From Cellulomonas cellasea (GTDB lineage: Bacteria > Actinomycetota > Actinomycetes > Actinomycetales > Cellulomonadaceae), in NCBI RefSeq assembly GCF_030372105.1, contig NZ_JAUDBQ010000006.1, forward strand, positions 124,001-188,000: a DNA stretch of 64,000 nt, given 5' to 3'. A program made the translations under genes and the position numbers. The notes beneath the pieces are model-generated. The model saw only the letters and a list, made by a program, of their open reading frames with translations, was not told the origin of the DNA and did no database searches. Numbering within the stretch: the first letter of the stretch is position 1; every line of letters begins with the position of its first letter. Positions 8,501-15,391 of this stretch are shown one piece after another.

Positions 8501-9573
8501 CGGGTCGCGCCGGTGTGAGCCGCGCGCAGGGTGGCGGTGACGAGGTCAGCGGGATTGTCGATCGGCGGCGCGGGCCGCTCGTGCCCGCGGGCATTGCCCA
8601 GGGATGCGTCGCGGGCGCCGCCGCGGGCCGTCGCCTGGGCGGCCCGCGCCCGGCGGCGACGCCCCGCGATCACCTGCCCCACGGCCACCAGCGGTCCGAT
8701 CAAGGCGCACAGCAGCAGCATCCGATGGCCGGTGGTGGCGGCGAGGGCCACCGAGCCGACGGTCGGCGCCATCCACGTCCAGGCAATGCCGCCTGAGAAC
8801 CCCGACGCGTGCTCCTCGACGTCGTCCCGGGCCGCGTCGAGGGCGTCCGGGCCCTCGCCCGCCGGGCTCCGCAACTCGAGTTCAGAGGCTCCCGCCCTGA
8901 TCCGGTCTCCGGGGCGCAGCCTCATCCACCGGCCGCTCAGACTCCGCCCCCGAGCCGGCAGCCGGCCACGCCAGCGCCCCCGGGCCCTGTGCAGCGTCGT
9001 GCCGTTCGCGGACCCGAGGTCCCGCACCGCCGCCCCGCGCCGATGCGGGCGCAGCTCGAGGTGCCGAGCGGACAGCATCGGGTCGGCGAGGACGTGACGC
9101 CGCGCGCTGTCCGCGATCAGGCCCGGCCACGACTCGGCGCCGGAGTGGTCGTCGGAGCCCCTGCGTCCGACGATCGTCGCGTGCGCCACCGTGAGGAGGC
9201 GCCCGCAATCCGGCCCCGAGAGGACCGCGAGATGCGCTGACCGCAGCGCCGCCTCGTCTTCCGGGAGCCGGCCCCGACCGAGCCTGAGCACGGCGCCCGC
9301 GACAAGCGGCGGGCTGCCGCACGGATGCGCGTCGTCCAGCGGTTCCGCACCCGCCGCCAGCCGCTGCGAGCCCGCCCAGCCGGCGTGCCCGGTGAGCCGC
9401 GCCAGGTGTGGGCGCAACTCGCCGAGCCGTGTGCCCTCGTCGGCCTCCACGTCCAGGACATGCCAGCCGCCCTGGCCAGCGGGGTCCGGGCTGTGGAGGG
9501 TGAGGCGCACATCGACAGGATCTGGCGCCCAGCGCGAAGGCGACCGGCCGGCCTGCGGATCTGGGGACGGCAT
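5488..9573 (-). CDS. FHA domain FtsK/SpoIIIE-type ATPase (EssC/EccC-like)
   Basis: Large membrane ATPase, 1,361 residues, resembling type VII secretion motors. Order: N-terminal region possibly YukD/ubiquitin-like (about 20-100); FHA domain (about 120-235, with SARHLEL and DLGSANGT near 187); two membrane segments (about 264-298); then three FtsK-like modules. Module 1 has a proper Walker A GTTGAGKS (near 594-602) and Walker B LLVVIDEF (near 700). Modules 2 (near 926) and 3 (near 1181) have GSGRTT, with Arg replacing the Walker lysine. Degenerate second and third modules are usual for EccC/EssC. No EccB, EccD, EccE, mycosin or WXG100 gene is in the window. The ATG has GGAGGG 3-8 nt upstream and lies inside a 17-bp hairpin loop. 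It is last in an operon with an ABC exporter. Confidence 0.88.
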   Translation of the reverse strand: MPSPDPQAGRSPSRWAPDPVDVRLTLHSPDPAGQGGWHVLDVEADEGTRLGELRPHLARLTGHAGWAGSQRLAAGAEPLDDAHPCGSPPLVAGAVLRLGRGRLPEDEAALRSAHLAVLSGPDCGRLLTVAHATIVGRRGSDDHSGAESWPGLIADSARRHVLADPMLSARHLELRPHRRGAAVRDLGSANGTTLHRARGRWRGRLPARGRSLSGRWMRLRPGDRIRAGASELELRSPAGEGPDALDAARDDVEEHASGFSGGIAWTWMAPTVGSVALAATTGHRMLLLCALIGPLVAVGQVIAGRRRRARAAQATARGGARDASLGNARGHERPAPPIDNPADLVTATLRAAHTGATRFAVDACGPDRVIALVGSRQWTLGATRALLLGAVGSDGAGRLTVRADADHLDDWSWARWIAEPAPTSAADLTDVPALRPHVTVVDGPDSIAAAARHPPRHPPGAEAEHLVLLAPTASAAPAWCRTVLHVRAEGAKLSTPLGDRPAPLHLVSAQWAERQARRIAGLRGTAAPAPGAGPALPNDVALGDLPGVPEPDAEQITQAWAGGRHSGLHAMLGRDASGPVSVDLVRDGPHALVAGTTGAGKSALLRTLVLSLALAHPPERLAIALVDYKGGASFGPCADLPHVVGQVTDLDGHLALRALTGLRAELRRREHALAEAGCADVSAWWARHVPGAGPTPPPRLLVVIDEFRALADEAPDFVPGLLRLAAQGRSLGMHLVLATQRPAGAVNADLRANIALRIALRVTDAAESLDVLDAPDAALLPANRPGRAVLRRGNGPVEHLHVAQARARTTGAAEPVRLAAPWSAFAAPSSAVPSRAVPSDSDTAHSEPDEARRFVEAVRSAAQGRTLPTAPWLPELPRTVRRTDLPPDRSPVPDTVTLALADVPDQQRRELVRWSPRQGHLLVVGPPGSGRTTALSTAAAGALELGWHVHAVGFTTPPLPIAELGTVVGADDPRRLARLLALLADRPRIGDNPRDLPDAPVRAGGAHQLVLVDGWEATLEALDAVGRGAGGRLLLDLLRDGLTRGVTVAASSGATGRVAALSGQFHDRLVLGMDAVDQVLAGVPTELTGLPRMPGRAVHLRGSDARECQVALPDGRAAPRPLDGSRVLRLRTIPDEVAISDLMDDEAGGAGHGQALIPIGLGGDEARAVGLDVSRGALVVGPAGSGRTTALAVLATGLLGAGRPVAVVGSDPALLGLEGPRWASAPEGLTALLDELAGAHREGLEEVDLLVDDLDSLDQMHPVEAERLAQAAAARPGGLRLRLIASARTGRAATAYREPIARLRSIRAGLVLDPLEPGSADVFGVDLTTVVDPSRAHAPGRGALVRGRELTPVQVARLVPR

Positions 9574-9599
9574 GTCCCTCCACAGGCCGGCCGGTCGCC
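9539..9599 (-). promoter_or_regulatory. 17-bp perfect hairpin enclosing the start of the FHA-FtsK gene
   Basis: GGCGACCGGCCGGCCTG (9539-9555) and its exact complement (9583-9599) flank a 27-nt loop. The loop holds the Shine-Dalgarno sequence and the ATG, and an inner GGGAC/GTCCC pair places the ATG in its own small loop. It lies after the permease stop codon, so it could be a terminator, a translational switch or both. Confidence 0.75.
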
Positions 9600-9607
9600 C
9601 GGCGGGC

Positions 9608-12241
9608 TCAGTCGACGGCGAGCGCCGCCACCGGCGAGGTGCGAGCCGCCGAGCGTCCCGGCAGCACCGAGGCCAGCAGCCCCGCGACCAGCGCGACGAG
9701 CACCACCAGCGACATGTCACGCCACGGCACCACCAGGGTGACGTCGGCGACAGTGCTGAGGACCGTCGCCGACCCCGCCCACCCATACAGCATCCCCAGC
9801 ACGGCGCCGAGCACCGCGCCGACCCCCGCGATGAGCAGGCCCTCGATCGCGAGAGTGAGCCGGAGCTGGCGGCGCGAGAGCCCGATGGCCCGCAGCGTCG
9901 CCGACTCGCGCCTGCGCTCCAGCACCGACAGCGACAGCGTGTTCGCCACACCGACGACGGCGATGACGACGGCCACGCCGAGCAGCCCCACCACCACGGC
10001 GAGCAGCGTGTCGATGACCTGCTGGAACTGGGCGCGCTCGGCGGCGGCGCCCTGGATGGACACCGAGTGGTCCTGCAGCGCGTCCTGGATCCCGACGAAC
10101 GCCGAGGCGGCGTCGTCGACGCTCGCGAGGCGGACCCACAGCTCGTTCGCGCTGGCGCCCTCCGGCACGATCTGGCTGTACGTGGCCGGCGTGACGAGGA
10201 TCCCCGAGCCGCCGAAGTCCGCCACCACCACTGTCAGCTGTGCGGTCGGGGCCGACCACGAGTCGTCGCCGGTGTGGTTCGCCTGCTCGACGGGCACGGT
10301 GTCACCGTCGACGACGTCGAAGCGCGCGGCCACGTTCGGGGGCATCACCACGACGCCGTCCCTGAGCTCGTTCGCGGACGGGCTCGAGCGCATCACCTGC
10401 GCGGCGTCCGAGGCCTCGATGGCACGGAGCCCGATCCAGCCGCCGTTCTCGGCGGAGGACGTCCCGGCAGGCCCCACCGAGGCGCTGACCGATCGCACCG
10501 GGACCATCGTCTCCACCCCGTCGACCTGCCGGACGCCGAGCTCCACAGCGGGAGGCAGCACTGCCGTCGTCCCGTCCGCCCGATCAGGGACGGCGATGAG
10601 GACGTCGACCGGGTACTGCGAGTCGAGCGCCGTGTTGAGCGTCGTGCGGGCGCTGGCCGCCCCCGTGCTCATCATCGCGACGAGCGTCACCCCGATGAGC
10701 AGCGCGGTGCTGGTGGCGGCGGTGCGGCGCGGGTTCCGCACCGTGTTCGCCGCGGCGAGCTTGGCGCTCGGGCCAGTCCGGGCCAGGAGGCGCCCGGTTC
10801 CCGAGACGACCTTCGGCACCCAGAAGACAGCGCCCACGAGCACGCCGACGAACGAGGCGGCGCCCCCGGCGACGCCCAGGAGCAGTCCGATCGTCGGGTC
10901 GCTGGCGCCCATCACCACGCCGCCGACCAGCCCGAGCACGCCGCCCACCGTGAGCAGCGCGGCGAGCACGACCCGCACACGGCTGCTCCGCGAGGTGACG
11001 ACCGGGGCGTCAGCGGGCCGCAGCGCCGCGATGGGCGGCACCCGGGTGGCCGCTCGTGCCGGCATGAGCGCCGCGAGGACCGTCATGAGGGTGCCCACCA
11101 GCAGCGGCGCCAGGATCACCGACGGGGTGACCGACACCGTCGCGGGCAGCGGCGCGTCCACGGCGACCCTGCGCAGCACCATGAGCGCCGACTGTGCGAG
11201 CACCGTCCCGCCCACGATGCCCGTCACCGAGGCCACGACCCCGAGGATCGTCGCCTCGATGAGCACCGACGCGCGGAGCTGGCGCTTGCCGGCGCCGACG
11301 CAACGCAACAGCGCGAGAGTCCGCGTGCGCTGGGCGACGAGCACCTGGAAGGTGTTCGAGATGACCAGGGCGGCGACGATGAGGGCCACCGCGGCGAAGC
11401 CCAGCACCAGCTTGGTGAAGATCTGCCCGTCGGCGCCGAAGGTGGCGATGAGCTCCTGCGCGGCCTCGTCCTTGGTGTAGACGGCCGTGTCGGCGGCCTG
11501 CGAGATCCTCTGCTGGGCAGCGATCACGTCGGCGCCCGGAGTGACCGCGAGCAGCACGTTCGTGTACCCGTCCACCAAGGGAGTCCCGCCGTAGAGGCGC
11601 TCGGCGTCGGCGGGGGTGACGACGCCAGCGCCGCCCTGCCCGGTGTAGGCGCCGAGTGGGTCGTCGAGCAGGCCCACCACGCGCAGCGTCATCGTCGAGG
11701 ACTCCCACACGCCCTCGGAGGCTCCCGTGTCGGTGGCCGCGTCGGCATCCGTGCCGGCTGCCGGGTCAGCCGTGGGGGAGACGTCGGACCACACGGAGTA
11801 GGGCGCCTCGATCTCGTCGCCGATCGCCACCTTGAGGCGCTCCGCCATCGGCCCGGGCAGGGCGATCTCCCCGGCGTCGTCGGGCAGCACGCCCTCGACG
11901 AGGGTCTGCACTTCCAGGCGCGGGTCGGTGGCGCGCGGGGTGACGCCCACCCAGATCTGGGTCGGCCCGCGCTGCAACTCGACGCCGACCACAGTCGTCG
12001 GCTGCGCGGCGGCCACCTCCGGCAGCGCCGTGATCTCCTCGAGCATCTCGGTGTCGACGTACTCGGCGACGAGGTCCGCCTGCGCCAGGGACGCCGTGAG
12101 GGAGTCGTAGCCGGTGCGGGTGATCACCCCGCCTGCAAGGAGCGTGGCGGCGACGAAGGCCGTGCCGATGGCGATGGCGACGCCGCCCGCCGTCAGTCGC
12201 CCGATGCTCTGCCGCATCTGGGCCAAGGTCAGTCGCAGCAT
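9608..12241 (-). CDS. FtsX-like ABC transporter permease (MacB type, duplicated)
   Basis: Membrane subunit of an efflux or envelope-acting ABC system, 877 residues. A first membrane segment (about 15-40) is followed by a large extracytoplasmic MacB-type domain, then an FtsX core of several helices. After a linker with extra helices, the whole plan repeats and ends with VLERRRESATLRAIGLSRRQL and a final FtsX block. The equivalent motif in the first half is LRCVGAGKRQL. The start ATG shares one base with the ATPase stop codon (TGATG), so translation is coupled. Substrate unknown; with the adjacent NarL-type system, antibiotic or envelope-stress export is plausible. Confidence 0.92.
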   Translation of the reverse strand: MLRLTLAQMRQSIGRLTAGGVAIAIGTAFVAATLLAGGVITRTGYDSLTASLAQADLVAEYVDTEMLEEITALPEVAAAQPTTVVGVELQRGPTQIWVGVTPRATDPRLEVQTLVEGVLPDDAGEIALPGPMAERLKVAIGDEIEAPYSVWSDVSPTADPAAGTDADAATDTGASEGVWESSTMTLRVVGLLDDPLGAYTGQGGAGVVTPADAERLYGGTPLVDGYTNVLLAVTPGADVIAAQQRISQAADTAVYTKDEAAQELIATFGADGQIFTKLVLGFAAVALIVAALVISNTFQVLVAQRTRTLALLRCVGAGKRQLRASVLIEATILGVVASVTGIVGGTVLAQSALMVLRRVAVDAPLPATVSVTPSVILAPLLVGTLMTVLAALMPARAATRVPPIAALRPADAPVVTSRSSRVRVVLAALLTVGGVLGLVGGVVMGASDPTIGLLLGVAGGAASFVGVLVGAVFWVPKVVSGTGRLLARTGPSAKLAAANTVRNPRRTAATSTALLIGVTLVAMMSTGAASARTTLNTALDSQYPVDVLIAVPDRADGTTAVLPPAVELGVRQVDGVETMVPVRSVSASVGPAGTSSAENGGWIGLRAIEASDAAQVMRSSPSANELRDGVVVMPPNVAARFDVVDGDTVPVEQANHTGDDSWSAPTAQLTVVVADFGGSGILVTPATYSQIVPEGASANELWVRLASVDDAASAFVGIQDALQDHSVSIQGAAAERAQFQQVIDTLLAVVVGLLGVAVVIAVVGVANTLSLSVLERRRESATLRAIGLSRRQLRLTLAIEGLLIAGVGAVLGAVLGMLYGWAGSATVLSTVADVTLVVPWRDMSLVVLVALVAGLLASVLPGRSAARTSPVAALAVD

Positions 12242-13065
12242 CAGATGCCCGCCACGCTCTGCGCGCCGGTGGCCGCGATGGGCTCGTCGAGCTGGCGCAG
12301 GGCGTCGAGGCCCGCGAGCACCGACTCCGGCGTCGGGTCGGCGATGTCCCCGGCGATGCGCCCGTCGGCCAGCAGCACGACGCGGTCCGCATAGGCGGCG
12401 GCCGTCGGGTCGTGCGTGACCATGATGATGGTGCGCCCGAGCTCGCGCACCGAGCGGCGCAGGAAGCTCAGCACCTCGGCGCCCGAGCGGGAGTCCAGGT
12501 TGCCGGTCGGCTCATCGGCGAAGACGACCTCGGGCTTGGTGATGAGCGCCCGGGCGATCGCCACCCGCTGCTGCTGGCCGCCGGAGAGCTCCGAGGGCCG
12601 GTGCGTCAGCCGCGCCTTGAGCCCGAGGGCCTGCACGAGCGTGTCGAACCACGCGCGGTCCACGGGGGCGCCCGCGAGCTCCAGCGGCAGGGTGATGTTC
12701 TGCTCGGCCGTGAACATCGGCAGCAGGTTGAACGACTGGAAGACGAAGCCGACCCGGTCGCGTCGCAGGCGCGTCAGCGCGTCGTCGTCGAGCGTGGTCA
12801 CATCTGTCGCGCCGAGGAAGGCCTGGCCCGATGTGGCCGAGTCCAGCCCCGCGAGCAGGTGCATCAGCGTCGACTTGCCTGATCCGGACGGCCCCATGAT
12901 CGCGGTGAACGCACCGGCGGCGAAGTCCACGTCGACGCCGGCGAGGGCGTGCACCGCCGACCCGCCTCGGCCGTAGACCTTCGCGAGGTCGCGGGCCCGG
13001 ACGGCGATGGCAGGCGATCCAGGCTGCTGCCCGGGGGGTGTGTTCTGGTAGACGGTCGTGTCCAC
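12241..13065 (-). CDS. ABC transporter ATPase (LolD/MacB type)
   Basis: Cytosolic ATPase partner of the FtsX-like permease that follows. The 274-residue protein shows Walker [10 protein letters not shown]-loop VFQSFN, signature [15 protein letters not shown], Walker [14 protein letters not shown] and the H-loop VTHD. GNLDS after Walker B is typical of the LolD/MacB/FtsE group. The GTG at 13065 is preferred because GGAG lies 6 nt before it; a TTG four codons further up has no such site. A C-terminal extension of about 45 residues follows the usual end. The 155 bp upstream separate it from the response regulator on the same strand. Confidence 0.93.
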   Translation of the reverse strand: MDTTVYQNTPPGQQPGSPAIAVRARDLAKVYGRGGSAVHALAGVDVDFAAGAFTAIMGPSGSGKSTLMHLLAGLDSATSGQAFLGATDVTTLDDDALTRLRRDRVGFVFQSFNLLPMFTAEQNITLPLELAGAPVDRAWFDTLVQALGLKARLTHRPSELSGGQQQRVAIARALITKPEVVFADEPTGNLDSRSGAEVLSFLRRSVRELGRTIIMVTHDPTAAAYADRVVLLADGRIAGDIADPTPESVLAGLDALRQLDEPIAATGAQSVAGI

Positions 13066-13220
13066 GACTAGCTCCAAGGTTCGGTGTGAGGCGACGTGGA
13101 CGACGCTACGGACGACGGGGCGGTCGCCGCGTCGGGCTGCGGTCGCGACCTCGGTCCCCCCACGGGGGGATGGACGACGCCCGGTTGTGCGACCCGGGGG
13201 CCGCGTGGGCGTCGCCGACG

Positions 13221-13937
13221 TCAGCCTCCCGGGCGGACCAGGCCCGCCTCATAGGCCGCGACGACCGCCTGCACCCTGTCCCGCACGCCCAGCTTCGCGA
13301 GGATGCGGCCGACGTGGGTCTTGACGGTGGCCTCGGCGACGAACAGGTCCCCGCCGATCTCCGTGTTCGAGCGGCCGCGCGCCATCAGCACCAGGACCTC
13401 GCGCTCGCGGTCGGTCAGGTCGGCCAGGGCGGCGTGCGCGGGCTCGTCCTGCTGGGCGAGCCGCTCCGGGGGGAGCGCCGTCACCAGGTGCTCGAGGAGG
13501 CGCCGGGTGCTCGACGGCGCGATCACGGCGTCGCCGTGGTGGATGGTGCGGATCGCCCCGAGCATCTCCTCCGGAGGCGCGTCCTTGAGCAGGAACCCGC
13601 TGGCCCCGGCGCGGATCGCCGAGAGGACGTACTCGTCGAGGTCGAACGTGGTGAGCACGATGACCCGCGGCGCCGGCGCGTCCTCGGTGCCCGCCGCCGT
13701 GATGGCGGCCGTCGCGGCGAGGCCGTCCATCTGGGGCATCCGGACGTCCATCAGCACGACGTCCACACGGCCGTGGGCGGCGGGGCCCGAGCCGGGCGTC
13801 AACGCGCGGACGGCTTGGGCGCCGTCACCCGCCTCGAGCACCACCTCGAGGTCGGGCTGGGAGTCGATCACCATGCGGAAGCCGGCGCGGACGAGCTGCT
13901 GGTCGTCGACGAGCGCGACCCTGATCGGTGTGTTCAT
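13221..13937 (-). CDS. NarL/LuxR-type response regulator
   Basis: DNA-binding response regulator of 238 residues. The receiver domain (1-125) has acidic residues Asp11/Asp12, phospho-acceptor Asp64 (VVLMDVRMPQMDG), Thr in VLTTFD and Lys in FLLKDAPP. The LuxR-type helix-turn-helix (about 165-230) has LTDREREVLVLMARGRSN and EATVKTHVGRILAKLGVRDR. The ATG at 13937 opens directly onto the receiver fold; longer frames add unrelated Arg/Pro-rich sequence. It follows the kinase gene by 16 bp and precedes the ABC exporter genes, the usual order for a kinase-regulator pair that induces its exporter. Confidence 0.95.
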   Translation of the reverse strand: MNTPIRVALVDDQQLVRAGFRMVIDSQPDLEVVLEAGDGAQAVRALTPGSGPAAHGRVDVVLMDVRMPQMDGLAATAAITAAGTEDAPAPRVIVLTTFDLDEYVLSAIRAGASGFLLKDAPPEEMLGAIRTIHHGDAVIAPSSTRRLLEHLVTALPPERLAQQDEPAHAALADLTDREREVLVLMARGRSNTEIGGDLFVAEATVKTHVGRILAKLGVRDRVQAVVAAYEAGLVRPGG

Positions 13938-13953
13938 GCGTGCTGCCGGCCGT

Positions 13954-15297
13954 TCATCGGTGTCTCCTGGTGGGTGCTGCGAGGTCGGTCTGAGGGCCAG
14001 CGGGCAGGTGCGGCCCATTCGTCGGCGTCGTGGTCGGCGGGTCGGTGGGCTCGTGGTCGTCGGCGACCGGCGGCAGTGGCAGCCGGGCACGCACGCGGTA
14101 CCCGCCGCCAGGCCGCGGGCCGACGCTGACCGTCCCGCCGAACATGGCGGCCCGCTCGCTCATGCCCAGCAGCCCCTGGCCCATCCCGTCGGACTCGGCG
14201 GAGGCGCCGCGCCCGTCGTCGGTGACCTCCACCGAGATCGCCGTGGGCTGCCACTGCACCACGATGGTCACGGCCGGGTCGGGGCCCGCGTGCTTGAGCA
14301 CGTTGGTCAGTGACTCCTGGCAGATCCGGTAGACCGTGAGCCCGGCGCCCGGGGGCAGCGTGCGGGGTGTGCCCATCCGGACCAGCGAGACGCGCAGCCC
14401 GCTGGCGCGGACCTGCTGCACCAAGGCGTCCAGGTCGTGCACGGCGGGCATCGGCGACGTCGTCGGGGCATCGGCGACCTGCTGCGCGGCCCGGGGTGTG
14501 TCGACGAGGCCGGGGGAGCGCGGCCGGGACGCGGGCGCGTCCGCGGAGTCGGTGCGGAGCACCCCCAGGAGCCGGCGCATGTCGGCCAGGGCCGCACGAC
14601 CCGTCTCGGAGATGGTGCCCAGGGAGCGGGTGGCGGCGGCCGGGTCGGCCTCGGCGGCGTACCGGCCCCCGTCGGCCTGGGCGATGATCACGCTGAGCGA
14701 GTGGGCGACGATGTCGTGCATCTCGCGGGCGATCCGGGAGCGCTCCGCGGCGGTGGCGAGCCGGGCCTGCTGGTCCCGCTCGACCTCGAGGCGGTGCGCG
14801 CGGTCGACGAGGGCGTCGATGGTCAGCCGGCGTTGGCGCCGCACCAGTCCGAAGGCCCACACGGCGAGGGCGATCGTGCCGGTGAAGATCGTTCCGCCGA
14901 CCCACGAGATGGGGTCGTTGTACGACTGTGCGGCGCTCGACAGCGCGGCGCCGAGCATCGCCCCCGAGATGGCCATCCGGTGCGCCCAGCGCGGCCCGTG
15001 GACGGTCACCGAGTAGAGCGCGGCGAGCACCGCGACGTCGGCGGGGAAGATCAGCCAGTGGCCGGCCATCAGGTGCAACAGCGCGACGGTGTAGACGGTC
15101 ACGGCCGACGCCACGGGGCGCGAACGCCGCCACGCCAGTGGGACGGTCACGGCGGCGGCCCACAGGAAGACATCGGCGGACGACCCGGTGTCGCGGGAGA
15201 ACGGCACGGTGATGAGCATCGCGAGGCCGGTCAACGTGGCGTCGATGGCGAACCGGTGGGAGTTCTCCCACCGGTTGACGCGCTCCCACAGACCCAC
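13954..15297 (-). CDS. NarL-family sensor histidine kinase
   Basis: Membrane sensor kinase, 447 residues, partner of the adjacent regulator. Four to six hydrophobic segments occupy residues 15-155, with little extracytoplasmic sequence, as in DesK/LiaS-like intramembrane sensors. HisKA_3 domain: ERSRIAREMHDIVAHSLSVI with phospho-acceptor His194. HATPase: YRICQESLTNVLKHAG, DDGRGA and GQGLLGMSERAAMFGG. A Pro/Thr-rich tail ends it. A roughly 55-residue Ser/Pro/Asp-rich insert lies between the two catalytic domains. The GTG start fits a leaderless promoter (TAGGCT 6 nt upstream). Confidence 0.94.
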   Translation of the reverse strand: MGLWERVNRWENSHRFAIDATLTGLAMLITVPFSRDTGSSADVFLWAAAVTVPLAWRRSRPVASAVTVYTVALLHLMAGHWLIFPADVAVLAALYSVTVHGPRWAHRMAISGAMLGAALSSAAQSYNDPISWVGGTIFTGTIALAVWAFGLVRRQRRLTIDALVDRAHRLEVERDQQARLATAAERSRIAREMHDIVAHSLSVIIAQADGGRYAAEADPAAATRSLGTISETGRAALADMRRLLGVLRTDSADAPASRPRSPGLVDTPRAAQQVADAPTTSPMPAVHDLDALVQQVRASGLRVSLVRMGTPRTLPPGAGLTVYRICQESLTNVLKHAGPDPAVTIVVQWQPTAISVEVTDDGRGASAESDGMGQGLLGMSERAAMFGGTVSVGPRPGGGYRVRARLPLPPVADDHEPTDPPTTTPTNGPHLPAGPQTDLAAPTRRHR

Positions 15298-15303
15298 GTG
15301 GCG

Positions 15304-15309
15304 AGCCTA
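15304..15309 (-). promoter_or_regulatory. -10 box for the NarL-type kinase operon
   Basis: TAGGCT on the minus strand, 6 nt before the GTG start; leaderless arrangement. The likely promoter for kinase, regulator and perhaps the ABC genes. Confidence 0.5.
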
Positions 15310-15334
15310 GACGCCACGCCTGCGGACCGGCTCA

Positions 15335-15378
15335 ACCCGGGGGCTGACCGGCGCCGCGGCACGGGTCCGCCCCCGGGT
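15335..15378 (-). terminator. Possible terminator after the mannanase gene
   Basis: ACCCGGGGGC and GCCCCCGGGT form a perfect 10-bp stem with a 24-nt loop. It lies 14 bp past the mannanase stop and before the kinase gene promoter. A competing 9-bp pair (GGCTGACCG/CGGTCAGCC) overlaps it. Confidence 0.45.
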
Positions 15379-15391
15379 GGAGGCCCGGCGG

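Noticed and set aside
9191-12394. Plus-strand open frame of over 1,000 codons opposite the ABC permease and FHA-FtsK genes
   Set aside because: Its translation is Arg/His/Asp-rich with no domain. It is the usual antisense shadow of GC-rich genes; the minus strand encodes clear FtsX and FHA motifs.
13158-13171. CCCCCCACGGGGGG as a terminator upstream of the ABC ATPase
   Set aside because: Six-bp stem with a 2-nt centre cannot form a normal loop. Left as unexplained sequence in the 155-bp gap.
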